Assembly: GCA_041946965.1 (NCBI GenBank)
Contig: JBHGBM010000077.1
Coordinates: 1 to 26,785 of the forward strand
Source of the DNA: JBHGBM01 sp041946965
GTDB taxonomy: Bacteria; Acidobacteriota; Terriglobia; Bryobacterales; Bryobacteraceae
Direction of reading: 5' to 3'
Length of the DNA: 26,785 nucleotides
The notes under the pieces were generated by a model that saw only the letters and a list, made by a program, of their open reading frames with translations, was not told the origin of the DNA and searched no databases. Within the stretch, counting starts at the first letter, position 1; each line of letters opens with the position of its first letter. Position numbers and translations under genes: made by a program. Shown here piece by piece: positions 7,767-16,167 of the stretch.

Positions 7767-8742
7767 AATCACCACGGCCGCCCTTGTGGGCAGCGAAACT
7801 CTGATGGGACGCGAGATCCGGGAACTGGCCAACGAGCTTGCCGCGGACCTGCGGCTGATCGCCTCGGGCGAGGAGGAGGCCGGCACGCTGACGGAGCAGG
7901 CGGGTGAAGCCTCCATCATCGGCGCACTCGATGAAGAGACGCTCGCCGGCGCCCGCGTGGTGTTCCTGGCGGGCACGCCCGAATCGGTGGAGAAGGCCGT
8001 GCAGGCCGCGCGCGGCGCGGCGCTGATTGACATGACCTACGCCCTGGAAGACGCTCCCGGCGCCAGCCTGCGCGCGCCCATGGTGGAACCCAGCAGTTAC
8101 ACTCCGGCCGCAGGCGCGCAGGTGATCGCGCATCCCGCCGCGATCGCCATCGCGCTGCTGCTGGGCCGCCTGCACGCGGCGTACCCCGTGCGGCGCGCGG
8201 TGATTCACGTGTTCGAACCCGCCAGCGAGCGCGGCGCGCGCGGCGTGGACGAATTGCACCAGCAGTCGGTGAACCTGTTCGCTTTTCGCGCGCTGCCTAA
8301 GAACGTGTACGGCGAGCAGGTGGGCTTCAACCTCCTGGCGCGTTACGGCGAAGAGGCCCCGGCGCCGCTCGAGGAAATCGAGGAGCGCATCGAGCGGCAT
8401 CTTGCCACCCTGCTTTCGCGCGCGGGCAACACGCCCATGCCGTCGCTGCGCCTGATTCAGGTTCCGGTGTTTCACGGCCACTGCTTTTCCGCGTGGATCG
8501 AGTTCGAGAAGAATCCCGGCGCGGCGACCCTGGAAGAGACCATCGAGAGCGATAACATCGAGGTGCGCGCGGCCGGCGACGCGGCGCCCACTGCGGTCGG
8601 CGCGGCGGGGCGGAACGGCGTCTCGGTGGGCGCGATTGCGGTGGACCGCAACCATCCGCAGGCTTGCTGGTTCTGGATGGTGGCGGACAACCTGCGGATC
8701 TCCGCGCAAAACGCCCTGGCCGTAGCGAGCGAGTTTCTATGA
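7759..8742 (+). CDS. Aspartate-semialdehyde dehydrogenase-like protein lacking the catalytic cysteine
   Basis: 327 aa, Asd family by layout. It has an N-terminal dinucleotide-binding strand AALVGSETLMGREIREL, a dimerisation domain with the ARGVDELHQQ segment, and a late GH motif at 240-241 (VPVFHGHCFSAWIEF). The usual ANPNC active-site sequence is replaced by AHPAA (residues 124-128), so the acyl-forming Cys is Ala. The TYQA-type segment reads VFEPAS, so the Gln also appears lost. It is probably not a working dehydrogenase; a binding or structural role is inference. The TTG at 7759 is preceded by GGAG seven bases upstream and overlaps pssA by 8 bp. The stop overlaps the lptE ATG (ATGA). It sits in a lipid/LPS operon, not with lysine or threonine genes. 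Confidence 0.85.
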   Translation: MAEITTAALVGSETLMGREIRELANELAADLRLIASGEEEAGTLTEQAGEASIIGALDEETLAGARVVFLAGTPESVEKAVQAARGAALIDMTYALEDAPGASLRAPMVEPSSYTPAAGAQVIAHPAAIAIALLLGRLHAAYPVRRAVIHVFEPASERGARGVDELHQQSVNLFAFRALPKNVYGEQVGFNLLARYGEEAPAPLEEIEERIERHLATLLSRAGNTPMPSLRLIQVPVFHGHCFSAWIEFEKNPGAATLEETIESDNIEVRAAGDAAPTAVGAAGRNGVSVGAIAVDRNHPQACWFWMVADNLRISAQNALAVASEFL

Positions 8743-9251
8743 GGCCGATCGCGGCGCTGGCGCTGGCGCTGGCCGGGGCCGGGTGCGGCTACCACGTGGC
8801 GGGGCGCGGCAACACGCTGCCCAAGGCCGTGAAGACCATCGCGGTGCCGGCCTTCGGCAACGTGACCACCAGCTACCGGCTGGCCGAACGCCTGCCCGCG
8901 GACCTGACCCGCGAATTCATCGAGCGCACGCGGTACCGCGTGGTGGCGGATCCCAACCAGGCCGACGCCATCCTGAGCGGCGCCCTGGTCAACGTGAACT
9001 CTTTTCCCACGGTGTTCGACCCGGTCTCGTCGCGCGCCACCGGCGTGCAGGTGAACGCCATCGTTCAGATCACCCTGACCGACCGCGTCACCGGCGCCGT
9101 GCTCTTCACGCGCCCAAGCATGGAAGTGCGCGAACGTTACGAGATTTCCGTGGATCCCAAGGCGTATTTCGACGAAAACGAAACCGCCGTGATGCGCCTG
9201 AGCCGCGACGTGGCCCGCTCCGTGGTGAGCGCCATTCTGGAGGGATTTTGA
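8739..9251 (+). CDS. lptE: LptE-family LPS-assembly lipoprotein
   Basis: Outer-membrane lipoprotein expected to plug LptD during lipopolysaccharide insertion. The ATG at 8739 overlaps the previous stop as ATGA and gives 170 aa. The signal peptide MRPIAALALALAGAGC has a lipobox ending at C16, followed by GYHVAGRGNTLPKAVKTIAVPAFGN, the typical LptE start (CGYH...). Later segments ADAILSGALVNVNSFP and VQVNAIVQITLTDR fit the family, sometimes labelled LPS assembly lipoprotein LptE/RlpB. Its position before holA matches the lptE-holA order of many Gram-negative bacteria and supports the assignment. Confidence 0.9.
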   Translation: MRPIAALALALAGAGCGYHVAGRGNTLPKAVKTIAVPAFGNVTTSYRLAERLPADLTREFIERTRYRVVADPNQADAILSGALVNVNSFPTVFDPVSSRATGVQVNAIVQITLTDRVTGAVLFTRPSMEVRERYEISVDPKAYFDENETAVMRLSRDVARSVVSAILEGF

Positions 9252-9291
9252 CCCGGCAAAACCGCCTGCCCTGCCTGCCGGTGATTCGCAT

Positions 9292-10344
9292 ATGACAGCC
9301 GCTCAGTTTCTGGCGCGCGTGAAGCGCGGCGAGTTTGCTCCGGCGTACTTGTTCCTTGGAAATGAGGCCTACCAGCGGCGGCGGTGCCGCGATGCGCTGG
9401 TGCAGGCGGTGGCGGGCGAGGACCACGAAAACGGCCTGGCGCAATACGACCTCGCCGAGACGCCGCTCGCCGCCATCGTGGACGACGCCCGGGCGCTTTC
9501 GCTATTCGCTTCCAGACGCGTGGTCATCGGGGTGAACGCAGAGGCCGTTCTGCCGCGCACCCGCTCCGGCGCCGAGGAGGAAGACGAACCCGCCGACGCC
9601 TCCGTGCTCGCCGGCTACCTGCGCGACCCCTCGCCCGGCGTCGTGCTGGTCTTCGAAGCCACCCGCTACGGCTTCGAAGGCGACGATAAGCGCCGCCTGG
9701 AGCGCATTCAGAAGTTCTTCTCCGCAGTGCACGACACCGTGGAGCTGATGCCCTATTCGAGCGAAGACGCACGCGCGGAGGCGCAGCGCATCGCCCACGA
9801 CGCCGGCATTCCCATCGAGCCCTCGGCGCTCGACCTGCTGGTGGAATCGCTGGCCGCCGACGTGGCGCGCATCGCGGTGGAACTCGAAAAGCTGGCGCTG
9901 TACTGCGGAGCGAAACGCGCCATCACGGTGGACGATGTGGCGGACCTGGTGCCGGACGCCCGCGCCACCACCATCTTCGCGCTGGTGGGCGCGCTGGGCC
10001 GCCGCGACCGGCCGCGCGCGCTTCAGCACCTGGAAACGCTCTCGCGCGAAGGCGAGTACCTGCCGCTCGCGCTGGCGTTTCTCTCCACGCAGTTCCGCAT
10101 GGCGCTGGCCGCCAGAGAGGCCAACCTGCACAACCCGTCGCAGATTCAGGCGCACCTGACCAGGCTCGGCATGCGCATCTGGCCGCGCCAGGCCGCGCAG
10201 GTGTACGAAACCGTGAGCCGGTTTTCCAAGGACCAGCTTCAGCGCGCGCTGGAGCTGATCTTCGCCGCGGACCGCGGCCTGCGCGACGCGCGTCCGGACG
10301 ACCGCACCGTCATGGAACGGTTCATTTTCGACCTGACGGCGTGA
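9292..10344 (+). CDS. holA: DNA polymerase III subunit delta
   Basis: Clamp-loader subunit that opens the beta sliding clamp. It has 350 aa. The N-terminal AAA+-like domain starts AQFLARVKRGEFAPAYLFLGNEAY, the usual HolA opening with a degenerate nucleotide site. The middle domain contains LLVESLAADVARIAVELEKLALY, and the C-terminal collar domain contains IFALVGALGRRDRPRALQHL and PLALAFLSTQFRMAL. All are typical of the family. It lies 40 bp after lptE, probably in the same operon. Its last 23 bp overlap the 3' end of pgm on the other strand. Confidence 0.95.
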   Translation: MTAAQFLARVKRGEFAPAYLFLGNEAYQRRRCRDALVQAVAGEDHENGLAQYDLAETPLAAIVDDARALSLFASRRVVIGVNAEAVLPRTRSGAEEEDEPADASVLAGYLRDPSPGVVLVFEATRYGFEGDDKRRLERIQKFFSAVHDTVELMPYSSEDARAEAQRIAHDAGIPIEPSALDLLVESLAADVARIAVELEKLALYCGAKRAITVDDVADLVPDARATTIFALVGALGRRDRPRALQHLETLSREGEYLPLALAFLSTQFRMALAAREANLHNPSQIQAHLTRLGMRIWPRQAAQVYETVSRFSKDQLQRALELIFAADRGLRDARPDDRTVMERFIFDLTA

Positions 10345-11974
10345 GCGCGGCGCTCACGATCTCCCGCGCCTCCCGCTGGATGCGCCGCAGGTGCTCCAGT
10401 CCGGCGAAGCTCTCCGCGTAGATCTTGTAGACGTTCTCGGTGCCCGAAGGCCGCGCCGCGAACCAGCCGCGCGCGGTGGTCACCTTCAGCCCGCCGATGG
10501 GCTCGCCGTTGCCGGGCGCCGTGGTCAGCATCCCGGTTATGGGGTCGCCGGCCAATTCGCGCGCGGTGAGTTGCTCGGGCGAGAGGCGCCCGAGCACGGC
10601 CTTTTGCTCGGGAGTGGCAGGCGCGTCGGTGCGCTCGTAAACGGGCGCACCGAACCGCTCGGTCAGCTCGCGGTAGATCTCGCCCGGGTCGCGTCCCACG
10701 CGGGCGGTGATCTCGGCCGCCAGCAGGCCGAGGATCAGGCCGTCCTTGTCGGTGGTCCACACCGTGCCGTCGCGGCGCAGGAACGACGCCCCGGCGCTCT
10801 CCTCGCCGCCGAAGCCCAGCGCGCCCGTCAGCAGGCCGTCCACAAACCACTTGAAGCCGACCGGCACTTCCACCAGCTTGCGCCCCAGGCTTGCGGCCAC
10901 GCGGTCGATCATGGCGCTGCTCACCAGGGTCTTGCCCACCGCGGCCGATTGGGGCCACTGGGGACGGTGGCGGAAGAGGTAGGAAATCGCGGCGGAAAGG
11001 TAGTGGTTCGGGTTGAGCAACCCGGCGTTGCGCGTGACGATGCCGTGGCGGTCGTGGTCGGTATCGCAGGCGAAGGCCACGTCGAAGCGGTCGCGCAGGC
11101 CGATCAGCCCCGCCATGGCGTAGGGCGAGGAGCAATCCATGCGGATCTTGCCGTCCCAGTCCACGGACATGAACCGGAACGCCGGGTCCACGCCCTCGTT
11201 GACGATCGACATGCGCAGCCCGTAGCGCTCGGCGATACGGGGCCAGTACGCCACGCCCGCGCCTCCCAGCGGGTCTACGCCGAGTGCGAGGTCCGCCGCG
11301 CGCACCGCGTCCATATCGATCACCGAGCCGAGGTCGCCCACGTAGGCCGAGATGTAATCGTGCCGGTGCGTGGTGGACGCCGCCAGCGCGCGAGCGTACG
11401 GCACGCGCACCGCCTGCTCCTGGTCTCCAAGCAGGGTGTTGGCTTCGTTCTCGATCCAGCGCGTGGCGGAGATGTCCGCGGGGCCCCCGTGCGGCGGATT
11501 GTACTTGATGCCGCCGTCCTCCGGGGGATTATGCGACGGCGTGAGCACGATGCCGTCCGCCAGGCCCGATTGCCGCCCGCGGTTGTAAGTCAGGATGGCG
11601 TGGGAAAGCGCGGGCGTGGGGGTGTAGCCGAGATCCGCATCCACCATCACGTCAACGCCGTGGGCCGCCAGCACTTCCACGGCGGTGGCGAAAGCCGGCT
11701 CGGAAAGCGCGTGGGTGTCCTTGGCAAGATACAGCGGGCCGTCCACGCCTTGAAGCCTGCGGTAGCGCCAGACGGCCTCGACGATGGCCAGGATGTGCGC
11801 CTCATTGAACGAGCAGGCCAGCGATGAGCCGCGGTGCCCACTGGTGCCGAAGGCGACCCGCTGCGTGTTCTCCCCGGGATCCGGGCGCAACGCGTAGTAC
11901 GCGGTGAGCAGGCGGGGCAGGTTCACGAGCATGGAGGCATCGGCGGGCTTGCCGGCGCGCGGATCGGCGGTCAT
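10322..11974 (-). CDS. pgm: Phosphoglucomutase (alpha-D-glucose-specific)
   Basis: Interconverts glucose 1-phosphate and glucose 6-phosphate. At 550 aa it is very close to the E. coli Pgm length. The phosphoserine loop TPSHNPPEDGG has its catalytic Ser at residue 147. The Mg site is DTDHDRHG, the sugar-binding loop is GFGGEESAGASF, and the phosphate-binding loop near the C-terminus is RPSGTENVYKIYAE. The N-terminal VAFGTSGHRG is also diagnostic. The ATG is at 11972-11974, 24 bp after the stop of the upstream FAD oxidoreductase gene, so the two are probably co-transcribed. The 3' end converges with holA with a 23-bp overlap. Confidence 0.97.
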   Translation of the reverse strand: MTADPRAGKPADASMLVNLPRLLTAYYALRPDPGENTQRVAFGTSGHRGSSLACSFNEAHILAIVEAVWRYRRLQGVDGPLYLAKDTHALSEPAFATAVEVLAAHGVDVMVDADLGYTPTPALSHAILTYNRGRQSGLADGIVLTPSHNPPEDGGIKYNPPHGGPADISATRWIENEANTLLGDQEQAVRVPYARALAASTTHRHDYISAYVGDLGSVIDMDAVRAADLALGVDPLGGAGVAYWPRIAERYGLRMSIVNEGVDPAFRFMSVDWDGKIRMDCSSPYAMAGLIGLRDRFDVAFACDTDHDRHGIVTRNAGLLNPNHYLSAAISYLFRHRPQWPQSAAVGKTLVSSAMIDRVAASLGRKLVEVPVGFKWFVDGLLTGALGFGGEESAGASFLRRDGTVWTTDKDGLILGLLAAEITARVGRDPGEIYRELTERFGAPVYERTDAPATPEQKAVLGRLSPEQLTARELAGDPITGMLTTAPGNGEPIGGLKVTTARGWFAARPSGTENVYKIYAESFAGLEHLRRIQREAREIVSAALTPSGRK

Positions 11975-11998
11975 GCTCCGATTTTCACCCGAAACGGC

Positions 11999-13282
11999 TC
12001 ACATCTGCTTGCGCAATTGCTGGGCGGCGACCAGCAGCGGGTCCCAAACCGTGGCGAAGGGCGGGGCGTAAGCGAGATCCAGGTCCTCGAATTCATCGAA
12101 CCGCATGCGGGCGTGCAGCGCGGCGGCAATCACGTTGACCCGCAGGGCCGCGTCGCCCTCCCCCATGACCAAGCCGCCCACCAGCCTGCCGCTGGCGCGG
12201 TCGGCTACCAGCTCGACGGTTACGGGCTTGCCGCCGAAGTACCGCGGCCGCTCCTTCGCCTCGACGCGCGCGGCCACGGGGTCGAAACCCTCGCGCCGCG
12301 CCTGCTCCAGGGAAAAGCCGGTCATGCCGATGCCGAGATCGAACACGCGCAGGATGGAGGTGCCCACCGCGCCGGCAAACCGCTCGCGCGCTCCGGCGGC
12401 GTTGGCTCCCGCCGCGCGGCCCATCTTGTTGGCCGTGGTCCCGAGCGGGATGTAGGCGGGGCGGCCGGTGACCAGGTGCGTGATTTCGGCGCAATCGCCG
12501 GCGGCGAACACGCCGCGAACACTGGTTTCCGTGCGCTCATCGGTCCGGATGGCGCCGGAGCGCCCCAGTTCGATGCCCGCGTCGGCGGCCAGTTCGGAAT
12601 TAGGACGGAGCCCTACGGCCAGCAACACCAAGTCCGCTTTCACCTGCTCCAGCGATTCCACACGCTCGCCGCAGCGCAGCTCGACACCGAAGCCCGCCAT
12701 GTAGCGGCACAAGGCCGAGGAGAGCTCCGGATCCTGGCGGCGCAGAACGGTGGGCGCGGCTTCCAGCACCGTGACCGCCAGGCCAAGCCGGCGCAGAGCG
12801 TCGGCCGCCTCCAGGCCGATGTAGCCCGCGCCGATCACGGCCGCGGTCTTCGGACGCTGCTCGTCGAGGAATCGCTTCAGGCGCGTGGCGTCGCCGAGCG
12901 TGTGCAGGGTGAAGACGTGCGGCAGGTCCGAACCCGGCAGGGCCGTCCACGGGCGCGCGCCGGTGGCGATGACCAGCCTGCCGTACGGGACGCGCTCGCC
13001 GCCCTCAAGCAGCAATTGGCGCCGCGCGTGGTTGATCGCGGTCACGCGCGCATTCGTCCGCACGGTGATGTTGCGCTTCTGGCGGAAGTATTCGGGCGTG
13101 TAGACCACGAGTTCTTCGGGCGAGCGTACGCGGCCTTCGATGAAGAACGGCAACCCGCAGGCGCCGTAGGAGATCACATCGCCCTTTTCCAGGACGAGGA
13201 TGGGGAGGTTCGCGTCCAGGCGCCGCGCGCGCGCCGCCGCACTCAGGCCCGCGGCCACGCCTCCGATGACAACCAGCGCCAT
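11999..13282 (-). CDS. FAD/NAD(P)-dependent disulfide oxidoreductase (CoA-disulfide reductase / NADH oxidase type)
   Basis: 427 aa, pyridine nucleotide-disulfide reductase class with a single active cysteine. The FAD-binding start is VVIGGVAAGLSAAARARR (GxxAAG). The redox Cys is C42 in SYGACGLPFFIEG, as in CoA-disulfide reductase and Nox. The NAD(P) site is AAVIGAGYIGLEAADALRRLG and the second FAD motif is VRGVFAAGDCAE. A C-terminal dimerisation domain follows. CoA disulfide, polysulfide or oxygen are all possible acceptors, and the sequence does not decide. The ATG at 13280-13282 directly follows the STAS gene stop (TAGATG), with GAGGAA as ribosome site inside the STAS gene end, so the two are translationally coupled. 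Confidence 0.9.
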   Translation of the reverse strand: MALVVIGGVAAGLSAAARARRLDANLPILVLEKGDVISYGACGLPFFIEGRVRSPEELVVYTPEYFRQKRNITVRTNARVTAINHARRQLLLEGGERVPYGRLVIATGARPWTALPGSDLPHVFTLHTLGDATRLKRFLDEQRPKTAAVIGAGYIGLEAADALRRLGLAVTVLEAAPTVLRRQDPELSSALCRYMAGFGVELRCGERVESLEQVKADLVLLAVGLRPNSELAADAGIELGRSGAIRTDERTETSVRGVFAAGDCAEITHLVTGRPAYIPLGTTANKMGRAAGANAAGARERFAGAVGTSILRVFDLGIGMTGFSLEQARREGFDPVAARVEAKERPRYFGGKPVTVELVADRASGRLVGGLVMGEGDAALRVNVIAAALHARMRFDEFEDLDLAYAPPFATVWDPLLVAAQQLRKQM

Positions 13283-13690
13283 CTATTCCTCTTTCCTCAT
13301 CTGCTGCACGAAGCTCAGTATGTCAAAAGTCTTGATTTCGCGGTCCGGAAAGAAGCTGTTCACGGCATCTTGCTCGTCGGTGAACAGGTCAAATACGGTG
13401 GCGAGCTTGGTGATGACCAGAAGCTCCAGGTTGCGCTTGTTGAGGTGGAGCAGCTTGACGTTTCCGCCCTGCTTGCGGAGCGTGGTGGCGCAGATGACGA
13501 GCGCGCCCAGGCCGGTGCTATCGACGTAGTCCACCTGCTGCATGTTAAGGATCACGTTCCTGTGGCCCGCCGCGGCCAGCCCGGAGACGGCTTCCCGCAG
13601 CCGGCCCGCTTCGGCCCCCGCCGTGATGCGCCCTTCCAGATCGACGACGGGGATGCCTTCGCGCTCTCGTTGCCGAATTTCCAGACTCAT
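13283..13690 (-). CDS. STAS-domain protein (anti-sigma factor antagonist family)
   Basis: 135 aa starting MSLEIRQREREGIPVVDLEGRI, a single STAS domain. The conserved phosphorylatable serine is S58 in VDYVDSTGLGALV, preceded by the NVILNMQQVD strand. Family members act in partner-switching control of sigma factors or of signalling complexes; no kinase or phosphatase partner gene is visible nearby. Residues past about 110 (DAVNSFFPDREIKTF...) extend slightly beyond the core domain. I chose the ATG at 13688-13690 over an upstream start at 13741 because the extra 17 residues do not look like STAS. It is transcribed with the FAD oxidoreductase and pgm. Confidence 0.9.
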   Translation of the reverse strand: MSLEIRQREREGIPVVDLEGRITAGAEAGRLREAVSGLAAAGHRNVILNMQQVDYVDSTGLGALVICATTLRKQGGNVKLLHLNKRNLELLVITKLATVFDLFTDEQDAVNSFFPDREIKTFDILSFVQQMRKEE

Positions 13691-13727
13691 GGCCCTAAGG
13701 CATTTTACAATGGAAGCAGAACACCCC

Positions 13728-13886
13728 ATGCCTGAGTACATCTGGCTGATCGTGATTTTTGCGGCTTACTTTGCCGTGATGCGCTGGGTGCTGCCCAAGC
13801 TGGGCGTGCCTACCTGAATGGCGGATTCGTGCCGTGCCGGGTCCCGGCGCGACAAGGCCGACGAAGAGAAGCCGAAGCTACCCTAG
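13728..13886 (+). CDS. Small membrane protein, possible selenoprotein (in-frame TGA at 13815)
   Basis: Conservative reading: a 29-aa single-pass membrane peptide MPEYIWLIVIFAAYF... ending KLGVPT at a TGA (13815-13817). An ATG at 13710 would add six residues. After the TGA the frame stays open for 22 codons to TAG at 13884, giving MADSCRAGSRRD...KPKLP, a charged tail with one Cys five residues after the TGA. An 8-bp stem (13833-13840 with 13844-13851) with loop GTC starts 16 nt from the TGA, and its loop begins 24 nt after the TGA. This is the published bacterial SECIS geometry: small loop, G among its first two bases. So a 52-aa selenocysteine protein is possible. No selB, selC or true selA is in the window. 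In GC-rich DNA such hairpins also arise by chance. Confidence 0.5.
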
Positions 13887-14807
13887 GCGCCACTGCTGGC
13901 CGATGCGCTCCACCGCGATGCGGTCTTCGTGTGCGCCGGCAGCGCGGTAGAGCCGTTCGATGGGCTCCGAAATGGGCTCACGGCTCAGTTTGAAGGTCTG
14001 GTGGTGTACCGGGAGGATGAACTCGCTGCGGGCGTCTTGCGCCATGGCCCACGCCTGCTCCGGCGTGCAGTGGTAGTGGATCCAGGGGTTGTACGCGCCC
14101 ACCGGCATGATGGCCAGGTCGTAGGGCTTTGAGCCGCGCACGCCGCGGAACAGGTCCGTGACGGCGGTATCCCCGGCGAACAGCACCCGGTAATTCCCAG
14201 CCTGGATGGTGTAACCGTTGTAGCCGCGGTAGGTGTCCGTGCGCATGCGCGCGCCCCAATGGTTGACCTCGAAAGCCCGGATTTCCACCGGGCCCACCCG
14301 CGCCGCGCCGCCCCATCCCAATTCCGTCACCCGGCCATAGCGTTCGGGACGCAGCAGGTCCGTGGTCCGGACAGCCGTAACCACCGCCACGCGCTTATCT
14401 TCAAGCGCATGCAGGCTGGGAATGTCGAGATGGTCCATGTGGGCGTGGGAGAGCAGCACCAGGTCGATGCGCGGCAGTTGCCTGGGCCGCAGCGCGGGCG
14501 CGACCAGGCGTTTCAGGCCGAGCGTGAGCGGGCCGAGGTTCAGGCCGACACGCTCGCTGAACACCGGGTCGGTCAGGATGGTGAAGCCGTCTATTTTGAG
14601 CAGAACTGTGGCGTGGCCCAACCAAGCCGCGAACAGGCCGCGGCCGGGCCACTCGCGCGGCGCGGGCCGCTCGGGTGCGGGAAGAACCGGCCGGCCAAGG
14701 TCCTGGCCGAATTGTTTCCAAAAGCTCGGGGCCGCGCGATATGCCGTAACGGCGAGGCCAGAAACTCCGACGATGCCCGCGCCCCCGAGTAGGACTCTCC
14801 TCTCCAT
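13878..14807 (-). CDS. Metallo-beta-lactamase-fold hydrolase (NAPE-PLD/UlaG-like)
   Basis: 309 aa. The metal-binding motif is HAHMDH (H121, H123, D125, H126) in LVLLSHAHMDHLDIP. FAGDTAVTD supplies the bridging Asp, and LPVHHQTFKL a late His. The segment FAAWLGHATVLLKIDGFTILTDPVF is typical of the branch containing N-acyl-phosphatidylethanolamine phospholipase D and UlaG-like hydrolases. The N-terminus MERRVLLGGAGIVGVSGLAVTAY is a Tat-like or uncleaved membrane anchor, so it probably acts outside the cytoplasm. A phospholipid substrate would fit but is unproven. The stop overlaps the end of the possible tail of the small + strand gene. It lies 47 bp downstream of gdhA on the same strand. Confidence 0.88.
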   Translation of the reverse strand: MERRVLLGGAGIVGVSGLAVTAYRAAPSFWKQFGQDLGRPVLPAPERPAPREWPGRGLFAAWLGHATVLLKIDGFTILTDPVFSERVGLNLGPLTLGLKRLVAPALRPRQLPRIDLVLLSHAHMDHLDIPSLHALEDKRVAVVTAVRTTDLLRPERYGRVTELGWGGAARVGPVEIRAFEVNHWGARMRTDTYRGYNGYTIQAGNYRVLFAGDTAVTDLFRGVRGSKPYDLAIMPVGAYNPWIHYHCTPEQAWAMAQDARSEFILPVHHQTFKLSREPISEPIERLYRAAGAHEDRIAVERIGQQWRLG

Positions 14808-14854
14808 CTACTTACTTAGGATGCAGCCCGCGGGGGCGCAGTTTCAACCGGCTA

Positions 14855-16138
14855 TCACGGGTAGAGGCCGCGCACGGCGATCGATTCGGCCACGCGGCTC
14901 ACCCCCAGCATGTTGGCGGCGAGGCGCATGTTCACCTTGCGGTCGATGTGGAAGCTGAGCACCTCATTGAAGGAATTCTTCATGACACGCTCCAGCCGCT
15001 GCTCCACTTCGTGGATGTCCCAGTAGTAGTGCTGCTCGTTTTGGCACCACTCGAAGTACGACACCGTCACACCGCCGGCGTTGCAGAGTATATCCGGGAT
15101 CAGGAAGATACCCTTTTGATCCACGATGTCGTCGGCTTCGGGAGTCAGCGGTCCGTTGGCGGCTTCGGCGATGATGCGCGCCTGGAGCCTGGGAGCATTC
15201 GCCGCGGTAACGGCGTTCTCCAGCGCGGCGGGAATCAGGATGTCGCACTTGAGCGCCAGCAGCTCTTCATTGGTGATGGAGTCCGACCCGTTGAAACCGA
15301 CTACGCTTCCGGTGGCTTCCTTGTGCGCCATCAGCTTGGGAATGTGGAGACCTTCCTTCTTGTAAACGCCGCCGCGCGAATCGCTGGCGGCGATCACCAG
15401 GGCCTGGTGCCCGTCCAGCAGGTTGGCCACCACCGAACCCGCGTTGCCGAAGCCCTGCACCGCGACGGTCGCGCCCTTCATGCGCAGCCTGAGGTGTTCG
15501 CACGCCGCTTGCAGGCAATGGAACACGCCGCGCCCGGTGGCTTCGCCGCGTCCTTCCGACCCCCCGATCGAGAGCGGCTTGCCCGTGACCACGCCCGGTA
15601 TCGGGTAGCCCTCCCGCTTCATCATGCTGTACGTGTCCATGATCCACGCCATGGTCTGCGGGTTGGTGTACACGTCCGGCGCGGGGATGTCCATCAGCGG
15701 TCCGAGCAGGGGAGCGATGCCGGCGGTGTAGCGGCGGGTAAGCCGCTCCAGCTCGATGTTGGAGAGCTGCTTGGGATCGCAGATGACGCCGCCCTTGCCG
15801 CCGCCGAAGGGAATATTCACCACGGCGCACTTCCACGTCATCCACATGGCCAGCGCCTTGACTTCGTCCAGGGTGACGTTGGGGTGGTAACGGATGCCGC
15901 CCTTGGCCGGCCCGCGGCCGGTCGAGTGCTGCACCCGGTATCCTTCGAAACGCTGGATCTCACCCGTGTCCATCCGCACCGGGATGTTCACGGTCAGCAC
16001 ACGCTCCGGGTACATGATCATAGCTTTCATGTCCTGGGAGAGCTCCAGCGCAGCGGCTGCTTTTTCGAAATTCTGTAGAGCGAATTGTAACGCCGAGGGT
16101 TCAGACTGGGCCGCTACACGACTACTATCAGTTTCCAT
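14855..16138 (-). CDS. gdhA: Glutamate dehydrogenase (Glu/Leu/Phe/Val dehydrogenase family)
   Basis: 427 aa. It interconverts glutamate with 2-oxoglutarate and ammonia. The substrate site has K79 in GPAKGGIRYHP and K103 in TWKCAVVNIPFGGGKGG; the catalytic Asp is D155 in DIPAPDVYTNP. The nucleotide-binding motif is VAVQGFGNAGSVVANLL, and SYFEWCQNEQHYYW is the usual C-terminal signature. The ATG at 16136-16138 is preceded by AAGGAG five bases upstream; longer in-frame starts run into the deformylase gene and are rejected. It begins 29 bp after the deformylase stop and is probably co-transcribed with it. Cofactor preference cannot be read safely. Confidence 0.96.
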   Translation of the reverse strand: METDSSRVAAQSEPSALQFALQNFEKAAAALELSQDMKAMIMYPERVLTVNIPVRMDTGEIQRFEGYRVQHSTGRGPAKGGIRYHPNVTLDEVKALAMWMTWKCAVVNIPFGGGKGGVICDPKQLSNIELERLTRRYTAGIAPLLGPLMDIPAPDVYTNPQTMAWIMDTYSMMKREGYPIPGVVTGKPLSIGGSEGRGEATGRGVFHCLQAACEHLRLRMKGATVAVQGFGNAGSVVANLLDGHQALVIAASDSRGGVYKKEGLHIPKLMAHKEATGSVVGFNGSDSITNEELLALKCDILIPAALENAVTAANAPRLQARIIAEAANGPLTPEADDIVDQKGIFLIPDILCNAGGVTVSYFEWCQNEQHYYWDIHEVEQRLERVMKNSFNEVLSFHIDRKVNMRLAANMLGVSRVAESIAVRGLYP

Positions 16139-16167
16139 CGTACTCCTTGAGGTTTTGGGGTGAATTT

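Noticed and set aside
9252..9291. Terminator or promoter between lptE and holA
   Set aside because: The 40-bp gap shows no stable hairpin with a U-run and no good -10/-35 pair.
10391..11827. 478-aa + strand open frame
   Set aside because: Antisense shadow of pgm.
11834..13735. 633-aa + strand open frame
   Set aside because: It lies antisense to pgm, the FAD oxidoreductase and the STAS gene, all with clear motifs. High GC keeps antisense frames open.
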